This document shows positions 40,284 to 50,000 of a stretch of 64,000 nucleotides of DNA, piece by piece; the stretch's first letter is position 1, and each line of letters starts with the position of its first letter. The DNA lies in NCBI GenBank assembly GCA_023264735.1, contig JAHFVD010000033.1:1-64000 (forward strand). Reading direction: 5' to 3'. Made by a program: the position numbers and the translations under genes. The notes beneath the pieces are model-generated. The model saw only the letters and a program-made list of their open reading frames with translations. It did no database searches and was not told the origin of the DNA. The stretch is from Mycobacterium sp. Its GTDB lineage: Bacteria; Actinomycetota; Actinomycetes; Mycobacteriales; Mycobacteriaceae.

Positions 40284-40927
40284 GCAGTTCAGAACGGCGC
40301 GTGCGAGTGGTGGTCGGCGACGATCACCCCGTCTATCGCGAGGGGATTGTGCGAGCGCTGAACAACAGCGGCCGCACCGAGGTCATCGAGGCGGTCGCCG
40401 ACGGGCAGGCCGCGCTGGCCGCCATCCACCAGCACCAACCCGATGTCGCGCTGCTGGACTACAAGATGCCCGGCCTCGACGGCATCGCGGTGGCCCACGC
40501 GGTGACGCGCGACGGTCTGCCGACCCGGGTGCTGCTGCTGTCGGCGACCACCGACGGCCCGGTCGTGTACCGCGCGATTCAGGACGGCGCCGCGGGTTAC
40601 CTGTCCAAGGAGGCCGACCGTGACGAGATCGTCGCCGCGGTGGTGGCCTGCGCCCGCGGCGAGAAGGTGCTGCCACCGGAGCTGGTGACCAGCCTGGCCA
40701 CCCAGGTGCACCGGCAGGCCCAGTACCAGGGCCCGATGCTCAGCGAGCGGGAACACGAGATCCTGCGACTGATCGCCGACGGCAAGACCGTGCCCGAGAT
40801 GGCCAAGGATCTCTTCCTCGCACAGACCACGATCAAGACCCACATTCGGCGGCTCTACGAGAAGCTCGGGGTGTCCGACCGCGGTGCCGCGGTGGCCTAC
40901 GCGATGCGCAATCAGCTGCTCGAGTAG
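40280..40927 (+). CDS. NarL/LuxR-family response regulator
   Basis: VVVGDDHPVYREGIVRAL, VALLDYKMPGLDG, SEREHEILRLIADGKTVPEMAKDLFLAQTTIKTHIRRLYEKLGVSDR. Confidence 0.93.
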   Translation: MSSSERRVRVVVGDDHPVYREGIVRALNNSGRTEVIEAVADGQAALAAIHQHQPDVALLDYKMPGLDGIAVAHAVTRDGLPTRVLLLSATTDGPVVYRAIQDGAAGYLSKEADRDEIVAAVVACARGEKVLPPELVTSLATQVHRQAQYQGPMLSEREHEILRLIADGKTVPEMAKDLFLAQTTIKTHIRRLYEKLGVSDRGAAVAYAMRNQLLE

Positions 40928-40933
40928 GCACTC

Positions 40934-40955
40934 CTGTCATCCATTCGGACGACAG
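40934..40955. promoter_or_regulatory. NarL-type box N3: CTGTCATCCATTCGGACGACAG
   Basis: Inverted repeat matching N2, upstream of the aquaporin. Confidence 0.72.
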
Positions 40956-41023
40956 CGATTCGTCCGCTGGTTACTGCGTTCGGGCGCTCCCCGGGACGAG
41001 TGCTGCGAATCAGGCTGATAGCC

Positions 41024-41698
41024 ATGACAACAACACTTCGCACCCCCGCAATCACCCACCTCACTCACCGCGCCAAGTACGTCACCGAAACCATCGGGAC
41101 GTTCGTCCTGGTGTTCACCATCGGAGCCAGCTCGCTGGCCGGCTCCCCGATCGCGCCGGTGGCCATCGGCGCCGTGCTGATGGCGATGATCTACGCCGGC
41201 GGCCACATCTCCGGCGCGCACTACAACCCGGCCGTCACGCTCGCTGTCCTGGTGCGCGGCCGCATCACCGCCCGTGAGGCGGTCGGCTACGTCGCCGCGC
41301 AGATCGTCGGCGGACTAGTCGCCGCTGCCGCCGTCACCGCGGTGGTACCTGCCGGGCCGGCTCATCCGCTGGCCTTGTCCGGGCACGCGATGGTCGCGGC
41401 CGCCGTCGCCGAGCTGGTGTTCACGTTCGTGCTCTGCTTCGTCGTGCTCAACGTCGCCACCAGCAAGGACCACCCGAACAACTCGTTCTACGGCCTGGCC
41501 ATCGGCTTCACCGTCGCTGCCGGGGCCGTCGCGGTCGGCGCCATCTCCGGCGGGGTGTTCAACCCCGCGGTCGGGATCGCCGGCCTGGGCATCGGGATGT
41601 TCACCGGCCCCGTGGTGTTCGTGTACCTGGTCGTGCAACTGATCGCGGCAGCCGCCGCGGGCATAGCCTTCCGCTTCCTCAATCCCGACGACAAGTAG
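41024..41698 (+). CDS. Aquaporin / MIP-family channel
   Basis: GGHISGAHYNPAVTLAVL and SGGVFNPAVGIAG NPA boxes, six TMs; ATG at 41024. Confidence 0.92.
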   Translation: MTTTLRTPAITHLTHRAKYVTETIGTFVLVFTIGASSLAGSPIAPVAIGAVLMAMIYAGGHISGAHYNPAVTLAVLVRGRITAREAVGYVAAQIVGGLVAAAAVTAVVPAGPAHPLALSGHAMVAAAVAELVFTFVLCFVVLNVATSKDHPNNSFYGLAIGFTVAAGAVAVGAISGGVFNPAVGIAGLGIGMFTGPVVFVYLVVQLIAAAAAGIAFRFLNPDDK

Positions 41699-41761
41699 CG
41701 ACCCACGACGAACACTCGAACGGCTCGGGATCTTCCCGGGCCGTTCGGTCGTTGGTGATAC

Positions 41762-42082
41762 ATGTCGATACCGCCATATGAGCCACCGAAGTCTCCCGGA
41801 TCGCCGAACGCGAGCAACATGCTGCTGTGTCCCAAGTGCGCGGGAGTGATGCGTACCTATGAGCGCAACGGCGTTCACCTGGAACAATGCGATACCTGTC
41901 GCGGCATTTTTCTGGACTTTGGTGAGCTGGAGTCGCTGACCCAGCTGGAGAACCGCTTCACCTCGGCGCCGCCCCAGCAGCCTGGCTACGGTCCCGGTTA
42001 CGGCCAGGGTCCGGCGTGGGGAAACCACGGTGGCCAGCGCTATCGCAAGGGCGGGTTCGGCCGGCTGTTCTTCTCCAGCTAG
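41762..42082 (+). CDS. zf-TFIIB-type zinc-ribbon protein
   Basis: LLCPKCAGVMRTYERNGVHLEQCDTCRGIFLDFGELESL. Confidence 0.85.
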   Translation: MSIPPYEPPKSPGSPNASNMLLCPKCAGVMRTYERNGVHLEQCDTCRGIFLDFGELESLTQLENRFTSAPPQQPGYGPGYGQGPAWGNHGGQRYRKGGFGRLFFSS

Positions 42083-42858
42083 CTGACGACCATCCGCGCG
42101 CAGGCGGCGACCAGCTCGTCCTGCGTCTCATCGGGGAGCCGGTGCGCACCGGCCGCCGCGGCCTGTACGACCGCTGCCCGCGCCAACGGTTCCAGCACCG
42201 GCCACGGATCGCCCGACGCCGGCACGGCCGGTCCCCGCTCGGCGCGGTAGGCGGCCAGGAACGCCTGCCAGTCGTCGTCGGGAATCAGCCCGGCGGCCCA
42301 GAAACCGGCGGGGCGGGCCAGATCCCAGGCCGGGTCACCTGTGCCCAGATCGTCGACGTCGATCAACCGCCACCCGCCGCCCGGCGGGCGGCCGAGCTGA
42401 CCGAGGTGAAAATCGCCGTGCACCAGCGTGCGCGGCCTGCCCGCCGACCCGGGGTGGCGGGCCCGCTCGGGCAATGTGGCGGCGGCCCCGGCGACGACGG
42501 CAGCGCCGGCGGGAAGGCCCCGCACCGCACGCTCGGTACGGGCAGCGGCACCGTGCGGGATCTTCAGCCGATCCGGGACCAGATGCAAGTGCGCCAGCAG
42601 GCGCGCCGCCTCCGCCCACGGCAGCCCATCGGGCTGTGCCGGCACGGTGCCGACGCGTGGCCATCGAGAAGACCATCGGCGACCTGCCGGGTCGTCGACC
42701 GGTTGCGGCTCAGTGTCCAGCGGCGCCAGCAGAGGGCCGCCGAGGCGCATCGCAATGCGTAATCGCTCGGCCAACGCATCGGGGTCGGTGCCCAGCCGGT
42801 GCACTTTGACGACGACATCGCCATCGACGATGATGTCCGCACCGGAGCCGGTCCGCAT
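42079..42858 (-). CDS. Aminoglycoside phosphotransferase-like kinase
   Basis: TLVHGDFHLGQLGRPPGGGWRLIDVDDLGTGDPAWDLARP. Confidence 0.85.
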   Translation of the reverse strand: MRTGSGADIIVDGDVVVKVHRLGTDPDALAERLRIAMRLGGPLLAPLDTEPQPVDDPAGRRWSSRWPRVGTVPAQPDGLPWAEAARLLAHLHLVPDRLKIPHGAAARTERAVRGLPAGAAVVAGAAATLPERARHPGSAGRPRTLVHGDFHLGQLGRPPGGGWRLIDVDDLGTGDPAWDLARPAGFWAAGLIPDDDWQAFLAAYRAERGPAVPASGDPWPVLEPLARAAVVQAAAAGAHRLPDETQDELVAACARMVVS

Positions 42859-42862
42859 GTCA

Positions 42863-43045
42863 GTCCTGCAGGCGCGGTCTCAGCCCGGTGGCCCGCACCG
42901 CGGTATACAGCAGCTCACGGGTCAGTATCCGCGAATCCGTTTGTGGCAGAAGGACAGTGACTTCGCCGGCCTCGCTGCGCTGGCTCTTGTGGATGGTCAT
43001 CGCATGCATCGTATCCATGTCGGCCGGCTGGCCGCGAACTCCGCC
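42863..43045 (-). pseudogene. Decayed recD 3'-end relic
   Basis: Minus-strand reading MDTMHAMTIHKSQRSEAGEVTVLLPQTDSRILTRELLYTAVRATGLRPRLQD* aligns to intact RecD ETMHAMTVHKSQGSQAAEVTVLLPPADSRLLTRELLYTAI...AVRASGLSRRLRDDSA with an internal deletion; frameshift upstream. Confidence 0.88.
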
Positions 43046-43073
43046 GCAGCCATGGCTTGCTCTCCAGCTCGGC

Positions 43074-44291
43074 TTATCCGGCCGACCGCGAAACCGCGGT
43101 GGCTTCGCAGCTCCGGTGACGATGGTGCTCGATGTCGGTAGCGAACGCGCCGAGAGCGCTTCGGATCATGCGGGCGGTCCCATCCGGATGCCGACACGAT
43201 CCTCGGCCGTCGACCAGGCGCACTACCCTGCGTATCTCCTTGATCAGACTGTCGTTGACCCGGGTATAGGCAAGGTCGTTGAGCAGCTGCTCCAGCCGAG
43301 GCAGGCCATTGCGGCACGGTCCGCATTGGCGGGCACTCTGCTCGGCGAGATAGGTGGCGATCTCCGAAGTACGCGCGAGCCCGCATTCGTCGACGCCGAG
43401 AGCGTGAATGACCCCGGCACCCGGGCTCGCCTTGAGTGCCGCCAAGCCCGACCGCGACAATGCAATGCCCGCAAAGGCTTTCGCGGGAATCCAACTGCCG
43501 TGATAGCCACCGACGAGGATCGCGCGCACGGTGCGCGGGTCAGTGCCGCCGTTGCGTTCGATCAGGCTCGTGAGGAGCACACCGGTCGGAACCTCGGTGA
43601 CATCGGTGTTGCTCAGCGCGCCGGACAACGTGATCAGCATGCTCCCGGGGTCAACGTGATCGCCGACCGACCGGAACCAGCGCGGCCCGAACCGCGCGAT
43701 CAATGCGATATGAGCCAGTGTTTCAACGTTGTTCACCAGGGTCGGCCGTCCGCGAACCCCCGAGATCGCGGTCATGACAGTGCGGTCGCGCGGCAGCGCA
43801 GGGCCACCCTCGATCCGCCTGATCGCCGCGGACTCTTCCCCCGCGACAAACCTGTCGGGAGCCTCGACAACGGTGACCCCGTTGCGACCAAACCCGCCGG
43901 CGCGACGCTCGTCGAGCGCACGTGTCACCGCCGGCACGGCGGCTGAGTGCACATACAGGTAGATCGTGTCGGCCCCGACCGCCGCCGCGGCGGCGTCCAG
44001 GCCGTCCAACACCAGATGCGGTGCCCGGGTCAGCAGGACAGCATCCTTGCGGCTCAACGGTTCACCCTCGGCGCCGTTGCCCACCACCACCGGCCTGGGC
44101 CCGGTGATCGCGGCGATCTTGCGGGCGGTCGGAAATCCGGCACCGCCACGTCCCGACAAGCCGGCCCACTCGAGCGACGAGATCAGCTCCGGCCCAAGGG
44201 CGTCGGGCAGCGGGCCCAACTGCAGATGGTGTTCGGCCAGACCGGGTCCCGGCGCGGCGAGCAGACGGGGAAGTTGCGGTGCCACGATCAT
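43074..44291 (-). CDS. NuoF-like NADH:acceptor oxidoreductase (SLBB, 4Fe-4S)
   Basis: LSGRGGAGFPTARKIAAI, VVVGNGAEGEPLSRKDAVLL, RPTLVNNVETLAHIA, SARQCGPCRNGLPRLEQLL...GRGSCRHPDGTARMIRSAL. Confidence 0.85.
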   Translation of the reverse strand: MIVAPQLPRLLAAPGPGLAEHHLQLGPLPDALGPELISSLEWAGLSGRGGAGFPTARKIAAITGPRPVVVGNGAEGEPLSRKDAVLLTRAPHLVLDGLDAAAAAVGADTIYLYVHSAAVPAVTRALDERRAGGFGRNGVTVVEAPDRFVAGEESAAIRRIEGGPALPRDRTVMTAISGVRGRPTLVNNVETLAHIALIARFGPRWFRSVGDHVDPGSMLITLSGALSNTDVTEVPTGVLLTSLIERNGGTDPRTVRAILVGGYHGSWIPAKAFAGIALSRSGLAALKASPGAGVIHALGVDECGLARTSEIATYLAEQSARQCGPCRNGLPRLEQLLNDLAYTRVNDSLIKEIRRVVRLVDGRGSCRHPDGTARMIRSALGAFATDIEHHRHRSCEATAVSRSAG

Positions 44292-44845
44292 GAGCGTCCG
44301 GTTTGCGCGTCGGCATACTCGGTGTAGCCGGCCCGCAGCCGCCACACCAGGACCACCCCCACGATCAGCGCACAACACCCGGCAAAAGTCAGGAACCAGC
44401 CGTGATCGGTGTCGGTTCCGTTCCCCAGCGCATGCCCCAGGGCAATGGGCCACAGCGCGTACGTCACCCAATGCACCACGCGGAAGACGCGCAACCCGAT
44501 GCGCTGCCGCAGCAGGCTGGTGACGATCACCACCAGGAGCACATCAAAGGCCAACGTGCCCAAGCCTTGCCACAGCGGTCGGTACGCGCCGAGGAACGGC
44601 ACAACGAAATCGACGAGTCGCAGCTGCGCGTACGGGTCGAAGAACAGCAACCCCATGTGCAGCAGCACCAACAGCGTTCCGGCCAGTGCGGCGAACCGGT
44701 GGACATCGGCAACCGCGAACCGCGGCAGCACGAACAACGGGCGGCCCGACCGGGCGGCGATCCCCAACGCCAGCGAGACGGTCAGGAAGCCGAGCGCCGT
44801 GATGCCGGTGCCCCGGCCCAGGGCCCAGAGCGCCTCGCTGGTCAT
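44288..44845 (-). CDS. Ferric-reductase-like transmembrane protein
   Basis: Multi-TM with ADVHRFAALAGTLLVLLHMGLLFFDPY and RVVHWVTYALWPIALGHALGNGTD heme-ligand-like His pattern; ATGA overlaps with both neighbours. Confidence 0.78.
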   Translation of the reverse strand: MTSEALWALGRGTGITALGFLTVSLALGIAARSGRPLFVLPRFAVADVHRFAALAGTLLVLLHMGLLFFDPYAQLRLVDFVVPFLGAYRPLWQGLGTLAFDVLLVVIVTSLLRQRIGLRVFRVVHWVTYALWPIALGHALGNGTDTDHGWFLTFAGCCALIVGVVLVWRLRAGYTEYADAQTGRS

Positions 44846-45270
44846 GAACCGCGGGCGCGGGTGACGTGCGGGACGAAGACGGGAGAGCTGCTTCCCACCG
44901 ACGGGGTGTGGCTGGTCCGGATGGGGAAGGCGGGCTGCGACGCGGGCGCCTGCGTCTGCTGCACGGGTGCCTGCTGCACGACGGTCTTCGGCGTGGACTG
45001 CGGCGCACGCGTGGTTTCCGGCGCCTGAGTGGCTGCCGGAGGTGGCGCTTCGGTCGGCGCGACCACCTCGGCTATCGGCGGGCCCCAGACGCCGGGGCTG
45101 GTAACGGGATCCCCGGCGGTGGATTCGACGGCAGGGACTTCCACCGGGGCGGGCCTGACGGTGTCGGCATAGGCGAGGGCGGACGCACCAGCTACGCCGG
45201 CCACGCCGATACCGGACAGCGCCCACGACGCCACGGCGGCACGGCGGAATCCCGAACGGGGTGTGCTCAT
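44842..45270 (-). CDS. Membrane-anchored Pro/Thr/Gln-rich extracytoplasmic protein
   Basis: SGFRRAAVASWALSGIGVAGVAGASALAYAD TM then low-complexity P/T/Q tail; translationally coupled to the ferric-reductase gene. Confidence 0.65.
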   Translation of the reverse strand: MSTPRSGFRRAAVASWALSGIGVAGVAGASALAYADTVRPAPVEVPAVESTAGDPVTSPGVWGPPIAEVVAPTEAPPPAATQAPETTRAPQSTPKTVVQQAPVQQTQAPASQPAFPIRTSHTPSVGSSSPVFVPHVTRARGS

Positions 45271-45290
45271 GCCCTGAGGGTGGCAGCCAG

Positions 45291-45310
45291 TTCTTACAGC
45301 CTTCAAAGAA
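45291..45310. promoter_or_regulatory. Redox-module box A: TTCTTACAGCCTTCAAAGAA
   Basis: 18 of 20 identical to 55622-55641, with shared flanking GAGGGTG.CA..CCAG. Confidence 0.78.
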
Positions 45311-45325
45311 CAAGCGCGGGCGTGC

Positions 45326-47068
45326 TCACGCCGAGTCGTCGCGCAACCGCCGGCTCAGCCCGCTGGCCCGTACCGCCCTGTGTGCCACCGCGGCGCGCAA
45401 CTGCTCGGCCGAGCCGATCACCCGCACCCTGGCTCTGGCCCGGGTGATCGCGGTATACAACAACTCCCGGGTCAGCAGCCGGGAATCCGCCGGCGGCAGC
45501 AACACGGTGACCTCGGCGGCCTGGCTGCCCTGACTCTTGTGGACGGTCATCGCGTGCATGGTTTCGATATCGGCGAGCCGGCTGGTCGTGAACTCCAGCG
45601 CCCCTTCGGCTCCGGCCATCACCGCGCGCAGGGCGCCGCCACGCAGCACCGCAACCCCGATGTCACCGTTGTAGATGCCCAGCCCGTAGTCGTTGGCGGT
45701 GGCCAGAAATGGCCGGCCGACGTACCAGGACGCCCACAGCGGCATGTCGGTCGCCTCGGTCAACCAGCGTTCAACCTGACGGTTCCAGTAGGTTGCGCCG
45801 TAGGGACCGTGGCGATGCGCACACAGCAGCCGGTGCTCCTCCAGTGTCGCCAACGCCGCTTGGGCGTCGCCGAGTATCGCGGCCTCGCGCAGCCGCAGGG
45901 CATGGGGCACAACGATTCTGCGCAGGTGATCAGCCGGGTGGTCGGTGTCGATCCATTCGATGTGCTCACCGCCGGCGGCCAGCACTTCGAGGGCGCGATC
46001 GGCTTCGCCAAGGCGGATCGCTGAGGCCAGTCGGCCGATCGACGCCCCGAACCGGTGTGACGTGACGAGCGTGGCGATCGGGGTGTTCCCCCGCGAACCC
46101 AGGCCCTCGACCAGGTCGGCCAGCACCGCCCCGGCTTCGACCGACGCCAGCTGGTCCGGGTCGCCGACCAGCAGTAGACGCGACTCGGGGCGCACCGCTT
46201 CGACAAGTCGGGCCATCATCGTGAGCGACACCATCGACGTCTCGTCGACGACGATCACGTCGTGCGGCAGCCGGTTGCCGCGATGATGGCGGAACCGCGA
46301 CGACGTGTCCGGGCGGCTGCCCAGTAACCGGTGCAGTGTGGTCGCCCGGAGCCCCCGCAGCCGGTCGCGGTCCGCGGACTCGAGTCCATCGACCTCGCGC
46401 TGGACTGCCTCCTGTAAGCGGGCGGCTGCCTTCCCCGTTGGTGCGGCCAGTGCGACGCGCAGGCGCGGCTTCCCGCCCAGCTCCGCCTGCTCGGCCAGCA
46501 GCGCCAGCAGTCTGGCCACGGTGGTGGTCTTGCCGGTGCCCGGACCGCCGGTGAGCACCGTCAACCCCTGCGACAGTGCGATCTCCGCGGCTCGTCGCTG
46601 CTCTTCGTAGCCCGCGGGGAAGAGCCGGTCGATGGCGGGCACCGCCCCAAGTGGTCGCACCGCGACCAGGCCCAGTACGTCTTGAGCGACCTGCCGCTCC
46701 TCGAGCCAGTACCGGTCCAGGTAGAGCAGGTCTCCGTCGAGGTGTAGTACCGGGGGCGAACCCAGCAACGGGCTGGCCGTTACAGCATCCAGCCACTCTT
46801 GCGGGACCGGCCATGGCAGATCGGGCCTCGCGATCTGATCCTGCAGGGCAGGCAGCGCCACGCACACAGAACCGCCGCGCACCGCGCGCACCACGAACGC
46901 GACCGCGAGCGCCACCCGATCGTCGAATTCGCCTGCCATCGTCGTCAGCCGTTGCGCCACAAGCACATCGGCTGCCTCGATAACCTCGGCATCGTTGAAG
47001 CTCCGCAGTAGCCCGCCAGCATGCTGGGCATGCCGCCAGCTCGCCGCGTCCACCACATCGACCGTCAC
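45326..47068 (-). CDS. recD: Exodeoxyribonuclease V alpha subunit
   Basis: LTGGPGTGKTTTVARLLALL, VIVDETSMVSLTMMARLVEAV, MTVHKSQGSQAAEVTVLLP; GTG at 47068. Confidence 0.95.
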   Translation of the reverse strand: MTVDVVDAASWRHAQHAGGLLRSFNDAEVIEAADVLVAQRLTTMAGEFDDRVALAVAFVVRAVRGGSVCVALPALQDQIARPDLPWPVPQEWLDAVTASPLLGSPPVLHLDGDLLYLDRYWLEERQVAQDVLGLVAVRPLGAVPAIDRLFPAGYEEQRRAAEIALSQGLTVLTGGPGTGKTTTVARLLALLAEQAELGGKPRLRVALAAPTGKAAARLQEAVQREVDGLESADRDRLRGLRATTLHRLLGSRPDTSSRFRHHRGNRLPHDVIVVDETSMVSLTMMARLVEAVRPESRLLLVGDPDQLASVEAGAVLADLVEGLGSRGNTPIATLVTSHRFGASIGRLASAIRLGEADRALEVLAAGGEHIEWIDTDHPADHLRRIVVPHALRLREAAILGDAQAALATLEEHRLLCAHRHGPYGATYWNRQVERWLTEATDMPLWASWYVGRPFLATANDYGLGIYNGDIGVAVLRGGALRAVMAGAEGALEFTTSRLADIETMHAMTVHKSQGSQAAEVTVLLPPADSRLLTRELLYTAITRARARVRVIGSAEQLRAAVAHRAVRASGLSRRLRDDSA

Positions 47069-50000
47069 GCCGCCACCTGCTGACCGTCGAGCAGATCCGA
47101 CAGCGCGACCACCAGGGCTGCTGGCGGCTGCCAGCTGAACACACCGGCGGGATGCCCGTCGGCCGTCGGGGTGTCCGGCCCGCACATCCCCCGCACAAAT
47201 AGATACAGCACTCCGCCGAGGTGACGCTCCGGGTCGTAATCGGGTTGTCGCCAGCGCAGAAAGCGGTGCAGGACAACGCTGTACAACAGCGCCTGCAGCG
47301 GATAGTCGGAGTGCAGCATGGCCTCAACCAGCCGCGGGCGCTGGTAGTCCGCAGCCGTCAGCGGCTTGTCCGGTTCACCGAGCCAGTTCGTCTTGTAGTC
47401 GACCACCAGATAGCGCTGGCCGGCCGGGTCCGGAATCCGCAGCACCGCGTCGACCGAGCCGCTGAGATAGCCGCGCAGCGGCTGTGACCCGAGCGCGCCG
47501 CTGCTCAATCGATCGATGTATGCGGCCATCGGATCATCGGCAGGCAGGTGCGACCGCAGCAGGCGGCCCACATCGGCCAGACGGATGTCGCGGGCGGCCG
47601 GCCGCAGATCACCGCCGGCCAACGGGAACTCGAAATCCATCTCCCGCAACCGATCCGGCAATCCGATCTGGCGCAGCGTCAGGCAAGAGGCGAGTGGGCC
47701 CAGTGGGGTGTCGTGCAGCGGCACCAGTGCCGCGGCCAACTCCGCGGCGGGAACGTCGACGGGCCACCACACCGAGTGCCGCTCGATCTGGGCCTGCAGT
47801 TCGGCGGCGAGGTCGGCTGCGAAGGGATCCGCGGTCTCCAGCACGGCGTGCACCAGGGTGCCGAACTTCGCGCCGCTCGGCAGATCCGCCATCGGCGACG
47901 GAACATCAGGACTTGCAACCGGTTCCAGCAACGGAATGTCGCCGACCTCGTCGTCCAGTTCAATCGTCTCGGGTTCGCTGCTGACCCCGCCGCTCTCGGC
48001 CGACCGGATCAGCCCCGAGTACGAGGTGCGCCGCCACGTGGTGTCGATGCTGCGGTGGAAGTGCCGCTCGTCGATGTCGGTGGGCGGCCGTTCGCGCGGC
48101 ACCGACGCGACGGTGGCGACCACAGAGTCTTCGATCACCGGCCCTCCGACGGCCTCCCATTCCCGCAATCGGACCAGCGCGTCGTCGTCGCTGATCTTTG
48201 CCGGCTCGCAGCGATCTGGCACCGCCGACTCCCCGGGCCGACGGCCGCGCAACAACCGCGACAGCCCACCGTTGGGTTCGTCCCACGACGGCGCCCACCA
48301 GGCCACCACCTGAGCCTGCGCCCGCGTCATCGCGACGTAGGTCAGCCGGCTGTCATCACTGGCGGACTCCTTGCGGCCCAGCCGCTCCACCGCGTTGTAG
48401 TCCGGGCTGTCCTTACCGCCGACGTGCAGGCAGCGCACACCCTCGTCGTGGAACAGGATCAGATCCCGCTCCTGGACATTGCGATTGAACGCGAACGGCA
48501 GGTACACGATCGGGTACTGCAGGCCCTTGCTGGCCCACACCGTCATGATCTGCACCGCCGCGGCGTCGCTGTCCAGGCGGCGGTTCCGTTCGGTCGCACC
48601 GCTGCGCTCCTCACGCTGGTGACGCAGCCAGTCCCGCAGGGCCGGCAGGTTGTAGTGCTCGCGGTGGGCAGCGTCCTGCAGCATCTGCGTCATGTGCGCC
48701 AGGTCGGTCATGTGCCGCTCACCGCCCACCCAGGACAACACCCGATCGGCCATCCCATGCAGTTGGGCAGCCTCGAAGATCGCCGCGACGCCGCGCTCGC
48801 GGGCATGAGCGGCCCACTCACGCAGGGTCTGAGCCAGCCGGTCGGTCAGCTCGTCACCGCCCGCGGCGAGGGTTTCGGCGGTCTCGCCGAAGAACATCGT
48901 CGCCGCCGCGGCGCGCACGAGCCCGGGCCGGTGCGGCTGGTCGAACGCCTCGAGCAGACAGAGCCAGTCTTCGGCAGCCTCGGAATCGAACACGTCGGAG
49001 TCGCCCGTGTAGACCGCAGGAATGCCCGCGGCGGTGAGCGCCCGGAAGCAGGTGCGGGCGTCCTTGTGTTTCTCGACAATCACCGCGATGTCGCGGGCTT
49101 GCACCTTCTCGTCGTCGAACGTGGTGTCGCCGCTCAGAAGGGCACCGATGTCAGCGGCCAGATCCCTGCCGACGTGCGACCGCAGTTCGTCGATCGGCAT
49201 GTTCTGGATTCCCCTGCGGCCGAACGTCTCCCGGCGCACCACGCGTAGCCGGAGCGGATCGGTGCGGGTGGCACCGGCCAGTCGGCTTCCCCGGTGATGC
49301 GCCTCGACACGATGCACGACGATGCGATGGTCACCCAGCTCGGCACCACCCAGAACGGCTTGCAGCCGATCGACGAGCGCGGCGTCGCTGCGCCAGTTGG
49401 TGCCGAGAGTCTTCTTGTCACCCGCGGTCTCGGCCGCCTGCAGGTACGTGACAATGTCACCGCCACGGAACGCGTAGATCGCCTGCTTCGGATCGCCGAT
49501 CAGGATCAGCGTGGAGCACCCGCTGAATGCTCGGTCGATGACCTTCCACTGCACGGGATCGGTGTCCTGGAACTCGTCGACCATGACGATGGGCCAGCGT
49601 TGATGCATCCGGACCCGGGCCGGCGATTCGGGACTGTCCAGCGCGTCGGCGAGCCGGCTGAGCAGATCGTCGTAACCCAGGACCCCGAGCCGCCGCTTGC
49701 GTATTTCCAGTTCGCTGAGAACAGATTTCGCGAAGTGCAGGCAGACGGCTGCCCGGGAGTCTGGATCGGGGTCAACCGGCCGCAGTTCCGTCGACGGGTT
49801 CTTCACCACCTCGCGGGCCAGCCGCAGTGCGTCGGCGTAGCTCAGGAGGGGGTCCTCACGCTCTCGACCGAAGTGAGCGAGGTAGAGGTCGTCGACGATC
49901 TCGCCGACGAGGTCGTCGAGGCTCTCGACCAGGCTGACGCCGGCGTCGGTGTCCCCCGCCACCCCGAGCGACCTCAGGACCAGCTGACAGAACTGATGCG

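Noticed and set aside
38918-40927. 669-aa ORF apparently fusing an Arg-rich N-terminus to the NarL response regulator
   Set aside because: First part is an off-frame reading of the kinase; the RR starts at GTG 40280.
47548-49248. 566-aa plus-strand ORF antisense to recB
   Set aside because: Shadow ORF, no recognisable domain.
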